Assembly: GCF_018919175.1 (NCBI RefSeq)
Contig: NZ_JAHLQL010000005.1
Coordinates: 1 to 64,000 of the forward strand
Direction of reading: 5' to 3'
Source: Clostridium simiarum
GTDB lineage: Bacteria; Bacillota; Clostridia; Clostridiales; Clostridiaceae
Length of the DNA stretch: 64,000 bases
How positions within the stretch are numbered: position 1 is the first letter of the stretch; every line of letters begins with the position of its first letter. The translations under genes and the position numbers were made by a program. Below the pieces are notes generated by a model. The model saw nothing but the letters and a program-made list of their open reading frames with translations, did no database searches and had not been told where the DNA came from. Positions 39,386 to 51,147 of the stretch are shown here, in pieces.

Positions 39386-40189
39386 CTATTTCTTTTTAAA
39401 AAGCTTCTTTAAAGCGTTAAAAAATCCTGTCTCTTCAGCGTCTAAATTCAATAGTGGAACTTCTTCTCCTGTTATCCTTTTTGCTATATTTCTAAAAGCC
39501 TTACCTGCCATTGCATTTTCATCAAGCACTATAGGTTCACCTTTATTAGTTGAAATGGTTATGGTTCTATCATCTGGAACTACTCCTATGAGCTTTACAG
39601 ATAGCGTTTCTATTATATCATCTATATCAAGCATATCACCATTTTTAGTCATCTCATAATTTAACCTATTTACTATTACTTCATGTCTTTCAAGTCCTTT
39701 AGCATCTAGCTTTCCAATAACCCTATCTGCATCTCTTACAGAGGTTATTTCAGGATTTACAACTACTATTGCTCTATCTGCTCCTACTACCGCATTCTCA
39801 AACCCTTGCTCTATTCCTGCTGGGCTATCTATTATTACGTAATCAAATTCTTCCTTCAAATCATTAACAACTCTTAGCATTTGATCTGGTCTAATATCTC
39901 CCTTATCTCTAGTTTGAGCTGTTGGTAGCAAACATAAATTAGGGAATCTCTTATCTTTTATAAGAGCCTGTTTTAACCTACATCTCTCTTCTAAAACATC
40001 TAGAATAGTAAAAACAATTCTATTTTCTAATCCCATTAAAACATCTAAGTTTCTAAGTCCAGTGTCTCCATCAACTACTACAACTTTTTTACCCATGGAT
40101 GCTAATGCAGTACCTATATTTGCTGTGGTGGTTGTCTTACCTACTCCACCTTTTCCTGAAGTTATTACGACAGCTTCTCCCATATTCAA
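39386..40189 (-). CDS. minD: septum site-determining ATPase MinD
   Basis: 267 aa. The deviant Walker A GKGGVGKTTTTANIG at the N-terminus, DSPAGIEQGFENAV (Walker B) and a C-terminal amphipathic helix (GFFNALKKLFKKK) for membrane binding. Confidence 0.95.
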   Translation of the reverse strand: MNMGEAVVITSGKGGVGKTTTTANIGTALASMGKKVVVVDGDTGLRNLDVLMGLENRIVFTILDVLEERCRLKQALIKDKRFPNLCLLPTAQTRDKGDIRPDQMLRVVNDLKEEFDYVIIDSPAGIEQGFENAVVGADRAIVVVNPEITSVRDADRVIGKLDAKGLERHEVIVNRLNYEMTKNGDMLDIDDIIETLSVKLIGVVPDDRTITISTNKGEPIVLDENAMAGKAFRNIAKRITGEEVPLLNLDAEETGFFNALKKLFKKK

Positions 40190-40272
40190 AAACCTCCAAC
40201 TCTATATGTATATCTTCTAAAATTATGTATAAATCCTTTAACAAATCATTTTCTTTTTTAATAGTCTAAGGA

Positions 40273-40905
40273 TTATATGTATTTATTGGGCAAATAAGGC
40301 TCTACTATTATTGAACCGTCTTTTATTCTTGCTACCTCTGGATACTCTGGTTTAACTGAGTCTTCTGGCGCCCTTGTTAGTATACTTGCTATTTGAAGTA
40401 TTTCTGGCTGAAGATTAAAAGCTGCTATTATAGCTCTTTCATTACCAGAAACTCCTGCCTTCACTTGTCCTTTTAAGCTCCCAAGAACAACTACGTTTCC
40501 TCCTGCATGAACCTCAGCACCATGGTTAACATCTCCTATTATAACTATGTTTCCTTGATACTTAATAGTTTGTCCACCTCTTATAGTTTTCCTAATAAAT
40601 TTTGTTCTTCCTTCATAAACACCTGAAAAAGTCTTATTTACTTTTTCTTCTTTATCCTCTAAGATACAATCTTTTATAAGAACCTCTTCAAAAAGCACAT
40701 CTTTTAGCCTTTTTACCTGCTTTTCATTTATAAATCTTATATCTGTAGTTATCTTAAGAGTACATCCCTTGTAAAACTTTTTTCCTTTCGATAACTTCTC
40801 TATTAGAGAATCTAGCATATCATCAAAATCTTTGAAATTATCCATATTGATGATGGCATTTAGCCCTTCCTTATTTCCTTTTATTACTATATTGTCCGCA
40901 TTCAT
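40273..40905 (-). CDS. minC: septum site-determining inhibitor MinC
   Basis: 210 aa. A C-terminal right-handed beta-helix ([37 protein letters not shown]) binds MinD; the N-terminal half inhibits FtsZ. GGAGGG precedes the ATG. Confidence 0.95.
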   Translation of the reverse strand: MNADNIVIKGNKEGLNAIINMDNFKDFDDMLDSLIEKLSKGKKFYKGCTLKITTDIRFINEKQVKRLKDVLFEEVLIKDCILEDKEEKVNKTFSGVYEGRTKFIRKTIRGGQTIKYQGNIVIIGDVNHGAEVHAGGNVVVLGSLKGQVKAGVSGNERAIIAAFNLQPEILQIASILTRAPEDSVKPEYPEVARIKDGSIIVEPYLPNKYI

Positions 40906-41045
40906 ATTAACCCTCCAATAGGTTTAGTGAAGTACTTTATATTATTTCAACAGTGGCTTATTAAAATCCTCCTAATTTACATAAAAAGAAAGTCTTTTTA
41001 TGTAGTCATATATTTATATTATAAATCAAATTAAATCATATAAAA

Positions 41046-41089
41046 AGAAGAACCTCCAAATCTAATATATAAATTTTAGTGGTTCTTCT
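41046..41089 (-). terminator. terminator after PBP2
   Basis: Minus strand AGAAGAACC...GGTTCTTCT stem with an AT-rich loop, followed by TTTTTATATG. Confidence 0.65.
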
Positions 41090-41104
41090 CTATTGGTTCT
41101 TTTT

Positions 41105-43939
41105 TTACTCTGCTGGAGTTTCTTTTGGTGTAGATGTTGGTTCTTCTAGTGTATAATTGTAAGTAAATTTATAGTTAGGATTCTTCTCTAATATTTCATC
41201 TCTAAAGTACTCTTCATATACAGCCTTAACTACATCTGCTCCAAAGAATCCATGACCACCATCATAAATTATTATAGTTACTGCTATTTCAGGTTTATCA
41301 AAAGGTGCAAAACCTACATAAACTCCGTAAGCCGCACGACCTACTTTTTCTTGTTCTCCATTTTCTTTATAGGTGGCTGTTCCTGTTTTACCGCCTGTAG
41401 ATATAGGAAAGTTTTGAAATACTGAGTTAGCAGTACCGGTTTCATCAACCTTTCTCATCCCTTCTTTTATAGTATCTACAGTAGTTTGTTTTAAATTTAA
41501 ATTTTCAAGAACCTCTGGTTTAGTTTCTTCTACCACTTCTCCATTACTATCTGTTATCCTATCTATTAAAGTAGTTCTATATCTAGTTCCACCATTTACT
41601 AAGGTAGCAATAGCATTATTAAGTTGAAGTGGAGTAAAAGAATTCATACCTTGACCTATAGAAGCATTAAAAACTTCAGCTCCTGTAGTAACTTCTCCTC
41701 TTTTATCATAGTAGATAAATGCAGTAATAGCTGCAATCATAGAATCTATGTCTGATTCTTTATATTGATCTCTTTTATCTTCTGGAAGTTTGCTTATGAA
41801 ATTCTTTATAGCATCTTTAATTTTGGGCTTAAAATTAGTTATAAGCCCAGAAACTTCTGCACTAGTATAATCTTTAAGAATCTCTTCTTTAACTAGCTCC
41901 TTTACAACTTCCTTAGCTTCTGCTAAATCCTTTGTATCTTCTTCATTTTTAGTTATAGGCAGAGGTTTAAACACATGCCCTCTTGATGAACGTCCACTCT
42001 CTAGTATATCCACCAAAGGATGGGCTGACATGGAGGCCACTAAATTTTTAAAGGACTCATAATTATAAACCTGCCCCCTAGTGTCTTCTGCAATCTCTAT
42101 ACCTGTAGTAGACTTTGTTTTACTCTTTGGATCTTTTCCAAGACCAAATTTCCATGAGTACTGTGCTAATCCATCTAGCCCAAATTCTTTATATAATCTA
42201 TAGCCTACTTCATAGAAATAATAGTTACAAGATACCTCTAGCGCTTGTTTAACATCTATATTTCCGTGAGAACCTCCTGATTTAGTCCATATTTCACAGG
42301 CTCCAGTATAATTTTTAAATTCTTCATGTTTATTGAATACACCTTGATCTAATATCCTAGTGCTAGGATCAATAACTCCCGCCTCTAATCCTGCTGCTGC
42401 AGTAATAGGTTTGTAGGTTGACCCCGGAGGCACAGCCCCCATGGTAGCATAGTTATAAGTAGCTTTAGGATATATATCAAATCTATCATCTCTAGCTGTA
42501 TTTTTAGGATTATTTTTATCCACTAAAGGAAATATATCATCCACTGATACCTTTAATCCCCTGCTTTTAATATAGTTTTCCCCAAACTCTTTTAAGTCAG
42601 GAGCAAAATACTGCTTTACTAAGTCATTAGACATCCTTCCTGGTACTGCCATTAAATTGGGATCGAAACTTGGTGCACTTACCATAGATAGGATTTTACC
42701 AGTATTCACATCTTGCACTATTACCGCTCCTCTATTGGCATTACGTGTATCTATGCTCTCTCTATGCCCATTAGACTGCAAGTATTTCATTTTATCCTCT
42801 AGAGCTCTTTCAGCAACATATTGAAGTTTTTTATCTATGCTCAATTGAATGTTTTGTCCTGGATAAGGATCTAACCTAAATAATTCTTCTGTTTTTCTAC
42901 CGTACTTATTTACCTTAACCGTATTTCCACCTTTAGATCCTTTAAGTCTATCTTCAAAGGCAGATTCTATCCCTGACTTACCAATAAGATCCGTGGATAC
43001 ATCATACCCTCTCTCTTCATACTTATCCTTTTGTCCTCCATCTATAGTTCCAATATAGCCTATTACAGCTGAGGCTAAACTCTTATAAGGATACTCCCTT
43101 ATTGGCTGAACAACCACATCTACTCCAGGAAGATCATTTAACTTTTGTAAAAATACAAAGGAAGAATCTCTTTTTATATTTGAGGATAGGGTTATAGGTT
43201 TGAACCCTGAAAACTTTTGCATATTAATAGCATCTTTTACCAAAATATATTTTCTTAAAGTTTCAAGGGAATATATCCCCTTAAGCATTTCAGTTATTTC
43301 TTTTCCTGATTTTTCTTCTAATAAGGTTTTCTCATCCTCTTTACTATAACCTAAAAGTTTATATATTTGATAATCTGTCTTGTCTTTTACTAAACCATAA
43401 AAAGTTTCCTCTGGAGTAATCTTTAAAAGTTCTTCATCTATAGCTCTTTTTTGTTCAGTAGTAAGGTCTGACTTTTGCTTTGGGTACAACTTTTGCTGCA
43501 CTTTAAAATCAAAACCTCTATCCTTTTTAAATCTAAGTTCCAATGCTCTTAATGTATCTGCATCACTAGTATTAAACTCAAATCTAAAAGGATCTACTTT
43601 TAGAGGAAAGGTATCTTGAAGCACTTCATCCTGTTCATCTAACATTTTAAAAACCATATCCATAGTCTTAAAAAAGTACTTTTTGCTTTCTTCTGTTTCC
43701 ATAAAAGTTAAAACATAACTTTGAACACTAGTTGCTAATAAGCTTCCGTCTTTAGCTAGTATATTTCCTCTAGGAGCTGACTCTGATAGGTACCTTACTG
43801 ATTTATTATTAGCTTGCTCCTTGTTATCATCGTATTTTATAATCTGCAAATAAGCTAGCCTTGATAAAATAGCTGTAAATATAATCATCATTACAAGAAC
43901 CAGAGCCGTATATCTATTTGTTTGCTTTCTATCTTTCAT
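41105..43939 (-). CDS. mrdA: penicillin-binding protein 2 (elongation transpeptidase)
   Basis: 944 aa, longer than the 600-700 typical of PBP2. An N-terminal helix (YTALVLVMMIIFTAILSRLA) is followed by the PBP dimer domain. The transpeptidase has SxxK as STYK in VPPGSTYKPITAAAG, SxN as SCN in EVSCNYYFYEV, and KTG in STGGKTGTATYK. A Lys/Glu-rich insert (about residues 655-725) sits between SxN and KTG. It cross-links peptidoglycan with RodA; mreD/C/B are directly upstream. Confidence 0.93.
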   Translation of the reverse strand: MKDRKQTNRYTALVLVMMIIFTAILSRLAYLQIIKYDDNKEQANNKSVRYLSESAPRGNILAKDGSLLATSVQSYVLTFMETEESKKYFFKTMDMVFKMLDEQDEVLQDTFPLKVDPFRFEFNTSDADTLRALELRFKKDRGFDFKVQQKLYPKQKSDLTTEQKRAIDEELLKITPEETFYGLVKDKTDYQIYKLLGYSKEDEKTLLEEKSGKEITEMLKGIYSLETLRKYILVKDAINMQKFSGFKPITLSSNIKRDSSFVFLQKLNDLPGVDVVVQPIREYPYKSLASAVIGYIGTIDGGQKDKYEERGYDVSTDLIGKSGIESAFEDRLKGSKGGNTVKVNKYGRKTEELFRLDPYPGQNIQLSIDKKLQYVAERALEDKMKYLQSNGHRESIDTRNANRGAVIVQDVNTGKILSMVSAPSFDPNLMAVPGRMSNDLVKQYFAPDLKEFGENYIKSRGLKVSVDDIFPLVDKNNPKNTARDDRFDIYPKATYNYATMGAVPPGSTYKPITAAAGLEAGVIDPSTRILDQGVFNKHEEFKNYTGACEIWTKSGGSHGNIDVKQALEVSCNYYFYEVGYRLYKEFGLDGLAQYSWKFGLGKDPKSKTKSTTGIEIAEDTRGQVYNYESFKNLVASMSAHPLVDILESGRSSRGHVFKPLPITKNEEDTKDLAEAKEVVKELVKEEILKDYTSAEVSGLITNFKPKIKDAIKNFISKLPEDKRDQYKESDIDSMIAAITAFIYYDKRGEVTTGAEVFNASIGQGMNSFTPLQLNNAIATLVNGGTRYRTTLIDRITDSNGEVVEETKPEVLENLNLKQTTVDTIKEGMRKVDETGTANSVFQNFPISTGGKTGTATYKENGEQEKVGRAAYGVYVGFAPFDKPEIAVTIIIYDGGHGFFGADVVKAVYEEYFRDEILEKNPNYKFTYNYTLEEPTSTPKETPAE

Positions 43940-43954
43940 ATAATCACCTAATTT

Positions 43955-44443
43955 TTAAAAATTCCAATCACTTTTCATATAAGATTTCTGACTAAGCTTA
44001 TATACTCTTTTATAAATAAAAATACTAATTACCATATTATATATAGCAACAAAAGGTATGTTAAAATAGTTAATTTTCTTTTTCATAATAAAAAGAATTG
44101 CAAATATCATAACATCCTTTAAAATAGACAAGGCAAAAGTTGATATAAAAGGAATTAAAGCCTTCTCTTTAAATATATTTTCTCCAATTTTTGCTCCTAT
44201 TAAACAGATTATCATGTTACAAAGTGAATTTAAGCCAAAACCATTAAAAAAGTATATATCTTGGAGCATTCCGCTTAATACTCCAATAAAGATACCTTCC
44301 AAATAACCATTTATAATGGAATAACTTAAAGCAAATATAGTAAGAAGGCTAGGATATACGCCCCTAATGGCTAAAAAAGGCATTAGGGTATTATCTAAAA
44401 TAAGAAGAACTAAACTTATAATTATCAGTACTACTCTTTTCAT
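43955..44443 (-). CDS. mreD: rod shape-determining protein MreD
   Basis: 162 aa, five to six membrane helices (VVLIIISLVLLILDNTLMPF, FIGVLSGMLQDIYFFNGFG). Part of the elongasome membrane core, 11 bp after mreC. Confidence 0.9.
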   Translation of the reverse strand: MKRVVLIIISLVLLILDNTLMPFLAIRGVYPSLLTIFALSYSIINGYLEGIFIGVLSGMLQDIYFFNGFGLNSLCNMIICLIGAKIGENIFKEKALIPFISTFALSILKDVMIFAILFIMKKKINYFNIPFVAIYNMVISIFIYKRVYKLSQKSYMKSDWNF

Positions 44444-44454
44444 ATAATCACCAC

Positions 44455-45300
44455 TTAATACTTTATATTCTTTTTATCTGTTGGTACTACCAAGTATAAT
44501 TCTTCAAGTTTATTAAAGTCTACATAAGGTCTAATGGTTGCAGTTTTTGAAACCTTACCCTTATCTTCTTCTACAGAAATAACCTCTCCTATTTTTATCT
44601 CCTTAGGATAAAAATCTCCTAGGCCTGCAGTAAGTATTATATCTCCTTCTTTAATATCAGAATTCATATCAATATAATAAACCTTAGCTGAAAACTTATT
44701 ATTACTATCTCTATAGCCTTTAACAATACCTGTGGTCTCCCTAGTACTTTCTACCAAAGCGCCTACCGCAATATTTTCATTTATAATAGGTTGAACCGAT
44801 GCCCAACTATTAGCTACATAGGTTACTTGTCCTACTAGCCCTATAGGACTAATAGCTACCATACCTACTTGCAGACCATCTTTTTCTCCTCTATCTATGG
44901 TGAAACTCTCTAATATGCTTCCACCAGTTTTGTTTATTATGTGAGCTCCAATATAATTATAATCCGCCCTTTGACTTTTAAAGTCCAGCATGGCTCTTAA
45001 TCTTTCATTTTCATTTTTTAAAGAGTCATATTCAATAGATTTAGATTCCAGTTCACTATTTTTCTTTTTTAAATCTTCATTCTCTTTTTTTACATCTGAA
45101 AAACTAAAAACAAAGTTTAAAAACCCTTTAACATTATCGTTCATGCCATAAAACACCTTCTGAACAGGATTCAATGCAACAGCAACACCATTCTCAATAG
45201 CCCCTTTACTTTCCCTCTTGAAACTGTACCCTATCAATACTAAAAATGTAACTGACAGTACTACTATAGTTACTGCCAGTTTGTTTTTGAAAAATCTCAT
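44455..45300 (-). CDS. mreC: rod shape-determining protein MreC
   Basis: 281 aa. An N-terminal helix (LAVTIVVLSVTFLVLIGYSF), a coiled coil (about residues 70-105, KKENEDLKKKNSELESKSIE), then a beta-rich periplasm-facing domain (VGLVGQVTYV, ILTAGLGDFYPKEIKIG). It links MreB to PBP2. Confidence 0.93.
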   Translation of the reverse strand: MRFFKNKLAVTIVVLSVTFLVLIGYSFKRESKGAIENGVAVALNPVQKVFYGMNDNVKGFLNFVFSFSDVKKENEDLKKKNSELESKSIEYDSLKNENERLRAMLDFKSQRADYNYIGAHIINKTGGSILESFTIDRGEKDGLQVGMVAISPIGLVGQVTYVANSWASVQPIINENIAVGALVESTRETTGIVKGYRDSNNKFSAKVYYIDMNSDIKEGDIILTAGLGDFYPKEIKIGEVISVEEDKGKVSKTATIRPYVDFNKLEELYLVVPTDKKNIKY

Positions 45301-45306
45301 GGATTA

Positions 45307-46320
<1,014 letters not shown>

Positions 46321-46337
46321 TTATTCTCCTTTCAAAT

Positions 46338-47024
46338 CTATACTATTCCTTTTTCTTTTAAACTCACATAACTCCCTTTACCAACAATTATATGGTCCAA
46401 CAAATCAATACCGAGAATCTTTCCACATTCTTTTAATCTTTTGGTGATATTAATATCTTCTATACTAGGAGTAACATCCCCTGAAGGATGATTATGACAT
46501 ACAATTATAGATGCGCTCCCCTTCTTTATTGCATGAGAAAACACTTCCCTTGGATGAACTATAGAAGAGTTCAAGCTCCCCATGGATACCGTATTTACTC
46601 CTATAACTATGTTCTTTGTATTTAGATATATAACCTTTAAAATCTCTTGATTCAAATCTTTCATATGGCTTATAACTAAATCTGCTGCATCTTTAGGTGT
46701 CCTTATTTTATATTCTTCTCCTGAACCATAGCTGTAAAATCTTTTGGATAACTCAACTAAAGCTAGAATTTGAGATGCCTTAGCCTCTTTTATTCCATTT
46801 AGATTCATCAAATCCTCAGCAGAACTATTTAAAATACCTCTTAATCCTCCACACTCCTTAATTATTCTATTGCATAATTGTAGTATGTTTTCTTTTGAGG
46901 TACCAGTTCTTAAAACTACAGCTAAAAGCTCTGAGTTTGAAAGACTCTCTGCCCCATATCTTAAAAGTCTTTCCTGGGGTCTTTCATTTTTAGGTAAATC
47001 CATAATCTTTAAATTATCTTCCAT
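46338..47024 (-). CDS. radC: RadC family JAB-domain protein
   Basis: 228 aa. HhH region (LLAVVLRTGTSKENILQLCN) and C-terminal JAB metal motif HNHPSGDVTPSIED. The name is historic; the biochemical role remains open. Usual neighbour of mreB and maf. Confidence 0.93.
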   Translation of the reverse strand: MEDNLKIMDLPKNERPQERLLRYGAESLSNSELLAVVLRTGTSKENILQLCNRIIKECGGLRGILNSSAEDLMNLNGIKEAKASQILALVELSKRFYSYGSGEEYKIRTPKDAADLVISHMKDLNQEILKVIYLNTKNIVIGVNTVSMGSLNSSIVHPREVFSHAIKKGSASIIVCHNHPSGDVTPSIEDINITKRLKECGKILGIDLLDHIIVGKGSYVSLKEKGIV

Positions 47025-47102
47025 TAATACTCTCCTTGCATAGATTTACCCATCCCCTATAGATAAAATTCATATGTTTAAAGAATTGTTTTAAATATAA
47101 AT

Positions 47103-47675
47103 TTAAATAATTTCTTTAAGTAGAGATTTCAGTTTATTCATTGGAAGTCCCACCACATTATAGTAGCAGCCCTCTATACTCTCTACAAACACTCCTCCAT
47201 ACCCTTGAATTCCATAAGCACCTGCTTTATCGAAAGGTTCACCTGTATCTATGTATGTTATTATTTCTTCCTCTGTAAGGTATGAGAATTTAACTTTAGT
47301 ACATACACTTTGAGATAAAACATGTTTATCCTTATTTCTTATAATGGTTATACCAGAATATACCTCATGAATATTTCCACTTAAACTTTTTAGCATATCA
47401 AAAGCTTCTTGTCTATCTTTTGGCTTTCCTAAAACCTCACCATTAAAAGCTACAATGGTATCGCAACCAATTATTATACATTCCTCATCACAAAGATTAG
47501 AAACTTCTCTTGCTTTACCTTCCGATAAGGACTTAACATATTCTTCAAAGTTGCCTCTAAAGGCTATGCTATCTTCATCAAAATCACTTATTATAATTTT
47601 GAAATCCTCTGTAATTCTCTTTAAAAGTTCATGCCTTCTTTCTGAGGCTGAGGCTAAAATTATATTCAAGTCCAT
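47103..47675 (-). CDS. maf: Maf-type nucleoside triphosphate pyrophosphatase
   Basis: About 190 aa. [14 protein letters not shown] at the N-terminus, [20 protein letters not shown] and [14 protein letters not shown]. It hydrolyses dTTP, UTP or modified NTPs and has been tied to septum control. ATG 47675 follows TTAGGAAGTG. Confidence 0.93.
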   Translation of the reverse strand: MDLNIILASASERRHELLKRITEDFKIIISDFDEDSIAFRGNFEEYVKSLSEGKAREVSNLCDEECIIIGCDTIVAFNGEVLGKPKDRQEAFDMLKSLSGNIHEVYSGITIIRNKDKHVLSQSVCTKVKFSYLTEEEIITYIDTGEPFDKAGAYGIQGYGGVFVESIEGCYYNVVGLPMNKLKSLLKEII

Positions 47676-47691
47676 CACTTCCTAACAGTTT

Positions 47692-47952
47692 TTAGTACTT
47701 TCTATATAGTATTATAGCCAATATTACACCAAATATAGACATAATATTGAAATTAAAATTCACACCAAAAGTAATTTCCAAAACCTTCAAATTCAAATGT
47801 AGTGGCGTAGTTAGTCCAATATTATATACGTTTTTTAAGACTTCAAGTGACTGAAATTTATTTCCAATAAAATCCCCAATGAAGTTTCCTAAAATTGCGC
47901 CAATAAATATTACCAGTATAAATAATCCCCTATTTTTCCCCATATTTTTCAA
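47692..47952 (-). CDS. DUF4321 small membrane protein
   Basis: 86 aa with two hydrophobic segments (LFILVIFIGAILGNFIGDF, IMSIFGVILAIILYRKY). The family is small, clostridial and regularly next to maf. Function unknown. Confidence 0.75.
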   Translation of the reverse strand: MKNMGKNRGLFILVIFIGAILGNFIGDFIGNKFQSLEVLKNVYNIGLTTPLHLNLKVLEITFGVNFNFNIMSIFGVILAIILYRKY

Positions 47953-48101
47953 TAGTATTCACCACCCACTTATACATACTATATAGTTTAGCATTTATAA
48001 AATTCTTAAACAAGTAGGTTTACATTATTTAAAAAAATTTTAAGATTTCGCAATATAATTGGAAATCTTTTGTATGTAATAGCTAAAATTTCTTTCACAT
48101 G

Positions 48102-48134
48102 AAAATAATAGCTTAGAAACCAAGCTATTATTTT
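48102..48134 (-). terminator. terminator after the SPOR-domain gene
   Basis: AAAATAATAGCTT and its exact complement form a 13-bp stem, 7-base loop, with a T-rich exit on the minus strand. Confidence 0.8.
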
Positions 48135-48147
48135 AAAAATTCTATAG

Positions 48148-48861
48148 TTACTTTGTTTTACTCATAGATTTTAAAAATTTATAGTTATTTTCATAATAAC
48201 TATTTAATTCTTCTTTTTTTATTTCCTCTGGAAGAGATAATGTAAAGTTTTTAACCTCTTCTAATAGTTCATTATTTTTGCCTTTTTTCTCTATTGGTTT
48301 TAATGAGGACACCCATTTTTTTATTTCTTCTGTTTGAATAGATTTCACATCTTTTTCTCTTAGCTTTGAAAGAACCTTAATGTTTGCACTTATTATCTCA
48401 CCTATTTCATAATCTTCTAAGTTGCTTTTATTAATTTCAAATCCTAGTCTAGTTATCTCAGTTCCTTTTTCTTTTATTTCTTTTAATAAGGTATTGGATT
48501 GTTCTTCATCAAATATTCCTAATATCACCCTATGTTTTTCTTCATCTTTTATAATAAAGGCATCATATCCTAATTCATTTAACTTCTTTTTATTTTCTTC
48601 GGCATTTTCTATTTTACTAAATACTCCACCTTGAACCATATAAAAGTTGATTTTCTCATCTTCTAAATTAGCTTTATCTTGTTCTTTAAGTACTATTTTT
48701 TTATCCGGCGGACTTTCACTAGAATCATCCTTATTCTTAATAAGAATTTTAGAAAGACCACTACCTAATATTACAGACATAATGCATACTCCAAACAAAA
48801 AAATTACTATTATATGATTACCTTCTTTTTTCTTTTTGTAATTGTATCTTGTGTAATTCAT
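48148..48861 (-). CDS. SPOR-domain membrane protein
   Basis: 237 aa. A membrane helix (IIVIFLFGVCIMSVILGSGL) after a basic N-terminus, then a SPOR fold (FYMVQGGVFSKIENAEENKK, LNELGYDAFII, HRVILGIF). SPOR domains bind denuded glycan at septa. The C-terminal part is helical and unassigned. Confidence 0.8.
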   Translation of the reverse strand: MNYTRYNYKKKKEGNHIIVIFLFGVCIMSVILGSGLSKILIKNKDDSSESPPDKKIVLKEQDKANLEDEKINFYMVQGGVFSKIENAEENKKKLNELGYDAFIIKDEEKHRVILGIFDEEQSNTLLKEIKEKGTEITRLGFEINKSNLEDYEIGEIISANIKVLSKLREKDVKSIQTEEIKKWVSSLKPIEKKGKNNELLEEVKNFTLSLPEEIKKEELNSYYENNYKFLKSMSKTK

Positions 48862-48922
48862 GTTATCCTCCTTTATAAAACATACTATATTAAATCATAT
48901 TTATTAAGAAGGTTTTTTAGAA

Positions 48923-48956
48923 TAAAAAAAACCCGACATAGAATGCCGAAGTTTTA
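48923..48956 (-). terminator. terminator after the GNAT gene
   Basis: Minus strand CGGCAT-TCT-ATGTCG stem (one G-U pair) followed by GGTTTTTTTT. Confidence 0.75.
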
Positions 48957-48966
48957 ATATTTATAT

Positions 48967-49479
48967 TTAAATCCGTTTTAATACTATCATATCCTTTTGT
49001 TTTTCCTCAATCTTAAAAAAGTTTTTAGCTACTCTTACTGGTTCAAAGCCTAGTTTTCTCCAAAACCGTATGCCCTGATAATTACCTTCTGCAGCTACAG
49101 AGGAAAACTCCGTTATATTCATATTCTTCTGGACATACTCCATTAATTTAGATATTATCTTGAAGCCTAACCCCTTATCCCTATGTTTTTTATCTATAAG
49201 AAAATACCAGATTATAAGTTCATTTGTCTTTTTAAATTCAACTCTTCCTTTAAATATACCTATTATTTCATTATCTTTTGTAATCTTTAAAAATATTTCA
49301 TTTTCACTTATATAGTATTCTAGAAATCTCTCTAATATTTCTTTAAATTGTAAGGGTTTACTGTTAAAACTCTCATCTATGTCTTTTTGGGAGTTTATCC
49401 ACTTTTGTATATAGATTAAATCTTCCTTATTAACATCTGTTACAACAATATCCTCTAGAAAAATTTCTAAATTAAACAT
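48967..49479 (-). CDS. GNAT family N-acetyltransferase
   Basis: About 170 aa, intact. The acetyl-CoA loop is DKKHRDKGLGFKIISKLMEY, and GIRFWRKLGFEPVRV is the C-terminal GNAT strand. ATG 49479 follows GGAGGG; the frame to 49539 has no site. Substrate unknown. Confidence 0.8.
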   Translation of the reverse strand: MFNLEIFLEDIVVTDVNKEDLIYIQKWINSQKDIDESFNSKPLQFKEILERFLEYYISENEIFLKITKDNEIIGIFKGRVEFKKTNELIIWYFLIDKKHRDKGLGFKIISKLMEYVQKNMNITEFSSVAAEGNYQGIRFWRKLGFEPVRVAKNFFKIEEKQKDMIVLKRI

Positions 49480-49732
49480 TAAATTCCCTCCACTTCTTAT
49501 AGTATATAATTCCACAGAAATCCAAAATTTCCTTTGCATATATTAGAAGTTTTTTAATAAAAAGTTAGTATATTTTTAAAATCTAAAATTTATATAAGTT
49601 TTTTTTACAACTTAATTATTATTGATCTCATGTATCTAAAAATGCTATGATATAAATTAAAATAAAAAATTTTATTTGTATGTTAAAATATGTTATTATA
49701 ATAATTAAAGTCTATTTAGGGAGTGTGAGATT

Positions 49733-51127
49733 ATGATTGAAATTAGTAAAGGTAAAAAATACTCAAATCTATTATTATTTAAGTTTGAAAACTATGAATT
49801 AGATTATCCTACAAATATAAAGGATGTATTGAAATTTTCTAGAAACAGTGGCGCTTATAATGATATGGAATGTATTAACACTTTAGGTCAATGTACCTAT
49901 GAATATATTTATATCCTAGGCCTAGGCTCCACCGAGGAATATAATGATTCAAAACTATTTAATTCCTTAGGTGATTTTATATTAAAGGAAAAGGATAAAA
50001 TTGAAGAGTTAGATATTCTAGATAATTTTAATGAAGATGTTGGATATACCTTAGGTGAAACTGTTGCTTTATCTTTATATCGATATAAAGGTATAAAGCA
50101 GAAAACAGAAGATGTTAAACTTTCTAAAATTAATTTCATTTCAAGTTTTAATCAGTCTATAAACAAAGGATACGAAACAGGTTGCTCTATTAATCTTTCA
50201 AGAGAACTAGTTAACATGCCATCAAATGTTGTTACCCCTAAATATTTTGTGAATAAAGCTGAAGATATAGCAAAAAATAGAGACTTAGATATAGAGATAC
50301 TAGATAAATTTAAATTAGAAGGTATGGGAATGGGTGGAATCCTCTCCGTTGCTAAAGGGAGTATTGAGGATCCTAATCTTATTATAATGCAATATTTAGG
50401 TGATGCTGATAGTAAGGACATATTTGCAGTAATTGGTAAAGGTGTAACCTTTGATTCTGGAGGAATTACCCTAAAGCCAGGTAAAGGAATGGAAAAAATG
50501 ACTGGAGATATGACTGGTGCTGCTATAGTTCTTGGGTTAATGGATGCCATAGGAAAAATTAAACCTAAAAAGAACATTATGATTTTAATTCCTTTAGTTG
50601 AAAATATGCCATCTGGCAAATCCTATAAACCTGGAGATGTTATAACCACTTACAGTGGAAAAACTGTAGAAATAATATCTACAGATGCAGAGGGTAGAGT
50701 TATACTCTCTGATGCTATAAGTTATGCAAGAGAATTAGGTGCTAATTATATAATTGACGTTGCAACACTTACAGGCTCTTCTGCAAACTTTTTAGGTGAT
50801 ATAAATGTTGGTCTTTTTACTAACTCCAACGAACTTGCCTTTATGCTAACTAAATCTGGAAGAGAAGTTGGGGAATATCTATGGAGATTTCCAAACAACG
50901 ATGAGTATTTAGAGCAATTAAAAACACCAAATGCAGACCTTAAAAACTCTGGTTCAAGCTGCGGAGCTATTGTAGCAAGTAAATTCCTAGAAACCTTTGC
51001 TGAGGACACAGCTTTTGCCCATCTAGACATAGCTGGATTTATATTAAATGCTGTACCAAAAGGCGCTTATGACAAAGGAGCAAGTTGTATACCTTTTAGA
51101 ACTCTATTTAACTTCTTAAATAAATAA
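49733..51127 (+). CDS. leucyl aminopeptidase (M17 family)
   Basis: 464 aa. Metal and catalytic motifs: GKGVTFDSGGITLKPGKGME (Lys and Asp), MTGDMTGAAIVLG, and the signature STDAEGRVILSDAIS. It removes N-terminal residues using two metal ions in the cytoplasm. The N-terminal third is diverged, as is common. A GGGAG site precedes ATG. Confidence 0.9.
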   Translation: MIEISKGKKYSNLLLFKFENYELDYPTNIKDVLKFSRNSGAYNDMECINTLGQCTYEYIYILGLGSTEEYNDSKLFNSLGDFILKEKDKIEELDILDNFNEDVGYTLGETVALSLYRYKGIKQKTEDVKLSKINFISSFNQSINKGYETGCSINLSRELVNMPSNVVTPKYFVNKAEDIAKNRDLDIEILDKFKLEGMGMGGILSVAKGSIEDPNLIIMQYLGDADSKDIFAVIGKGVTFDSGGITLKPGKGMEKMTGDMTGAAIVLGLMDAIGKIKPKKNIMILIPLVENMPSGKSYKPGDVITTYSGKTVEIISTDAEGRVILSDAISYARELGANYIIDVATLTGSSANFLGDINVGLFTNSNELAFMLTKSGREVGEYLWRFPNNDEYLEQLKTPNADLKNSGSSCGAIVASKFLETFAEDTAFAHLDIAGFILNAVPKGAYDKGASCIPFRTLFNFLNK

Positions 51128-51147
51128 ATTTAAAAGGAGGAGTTTTT

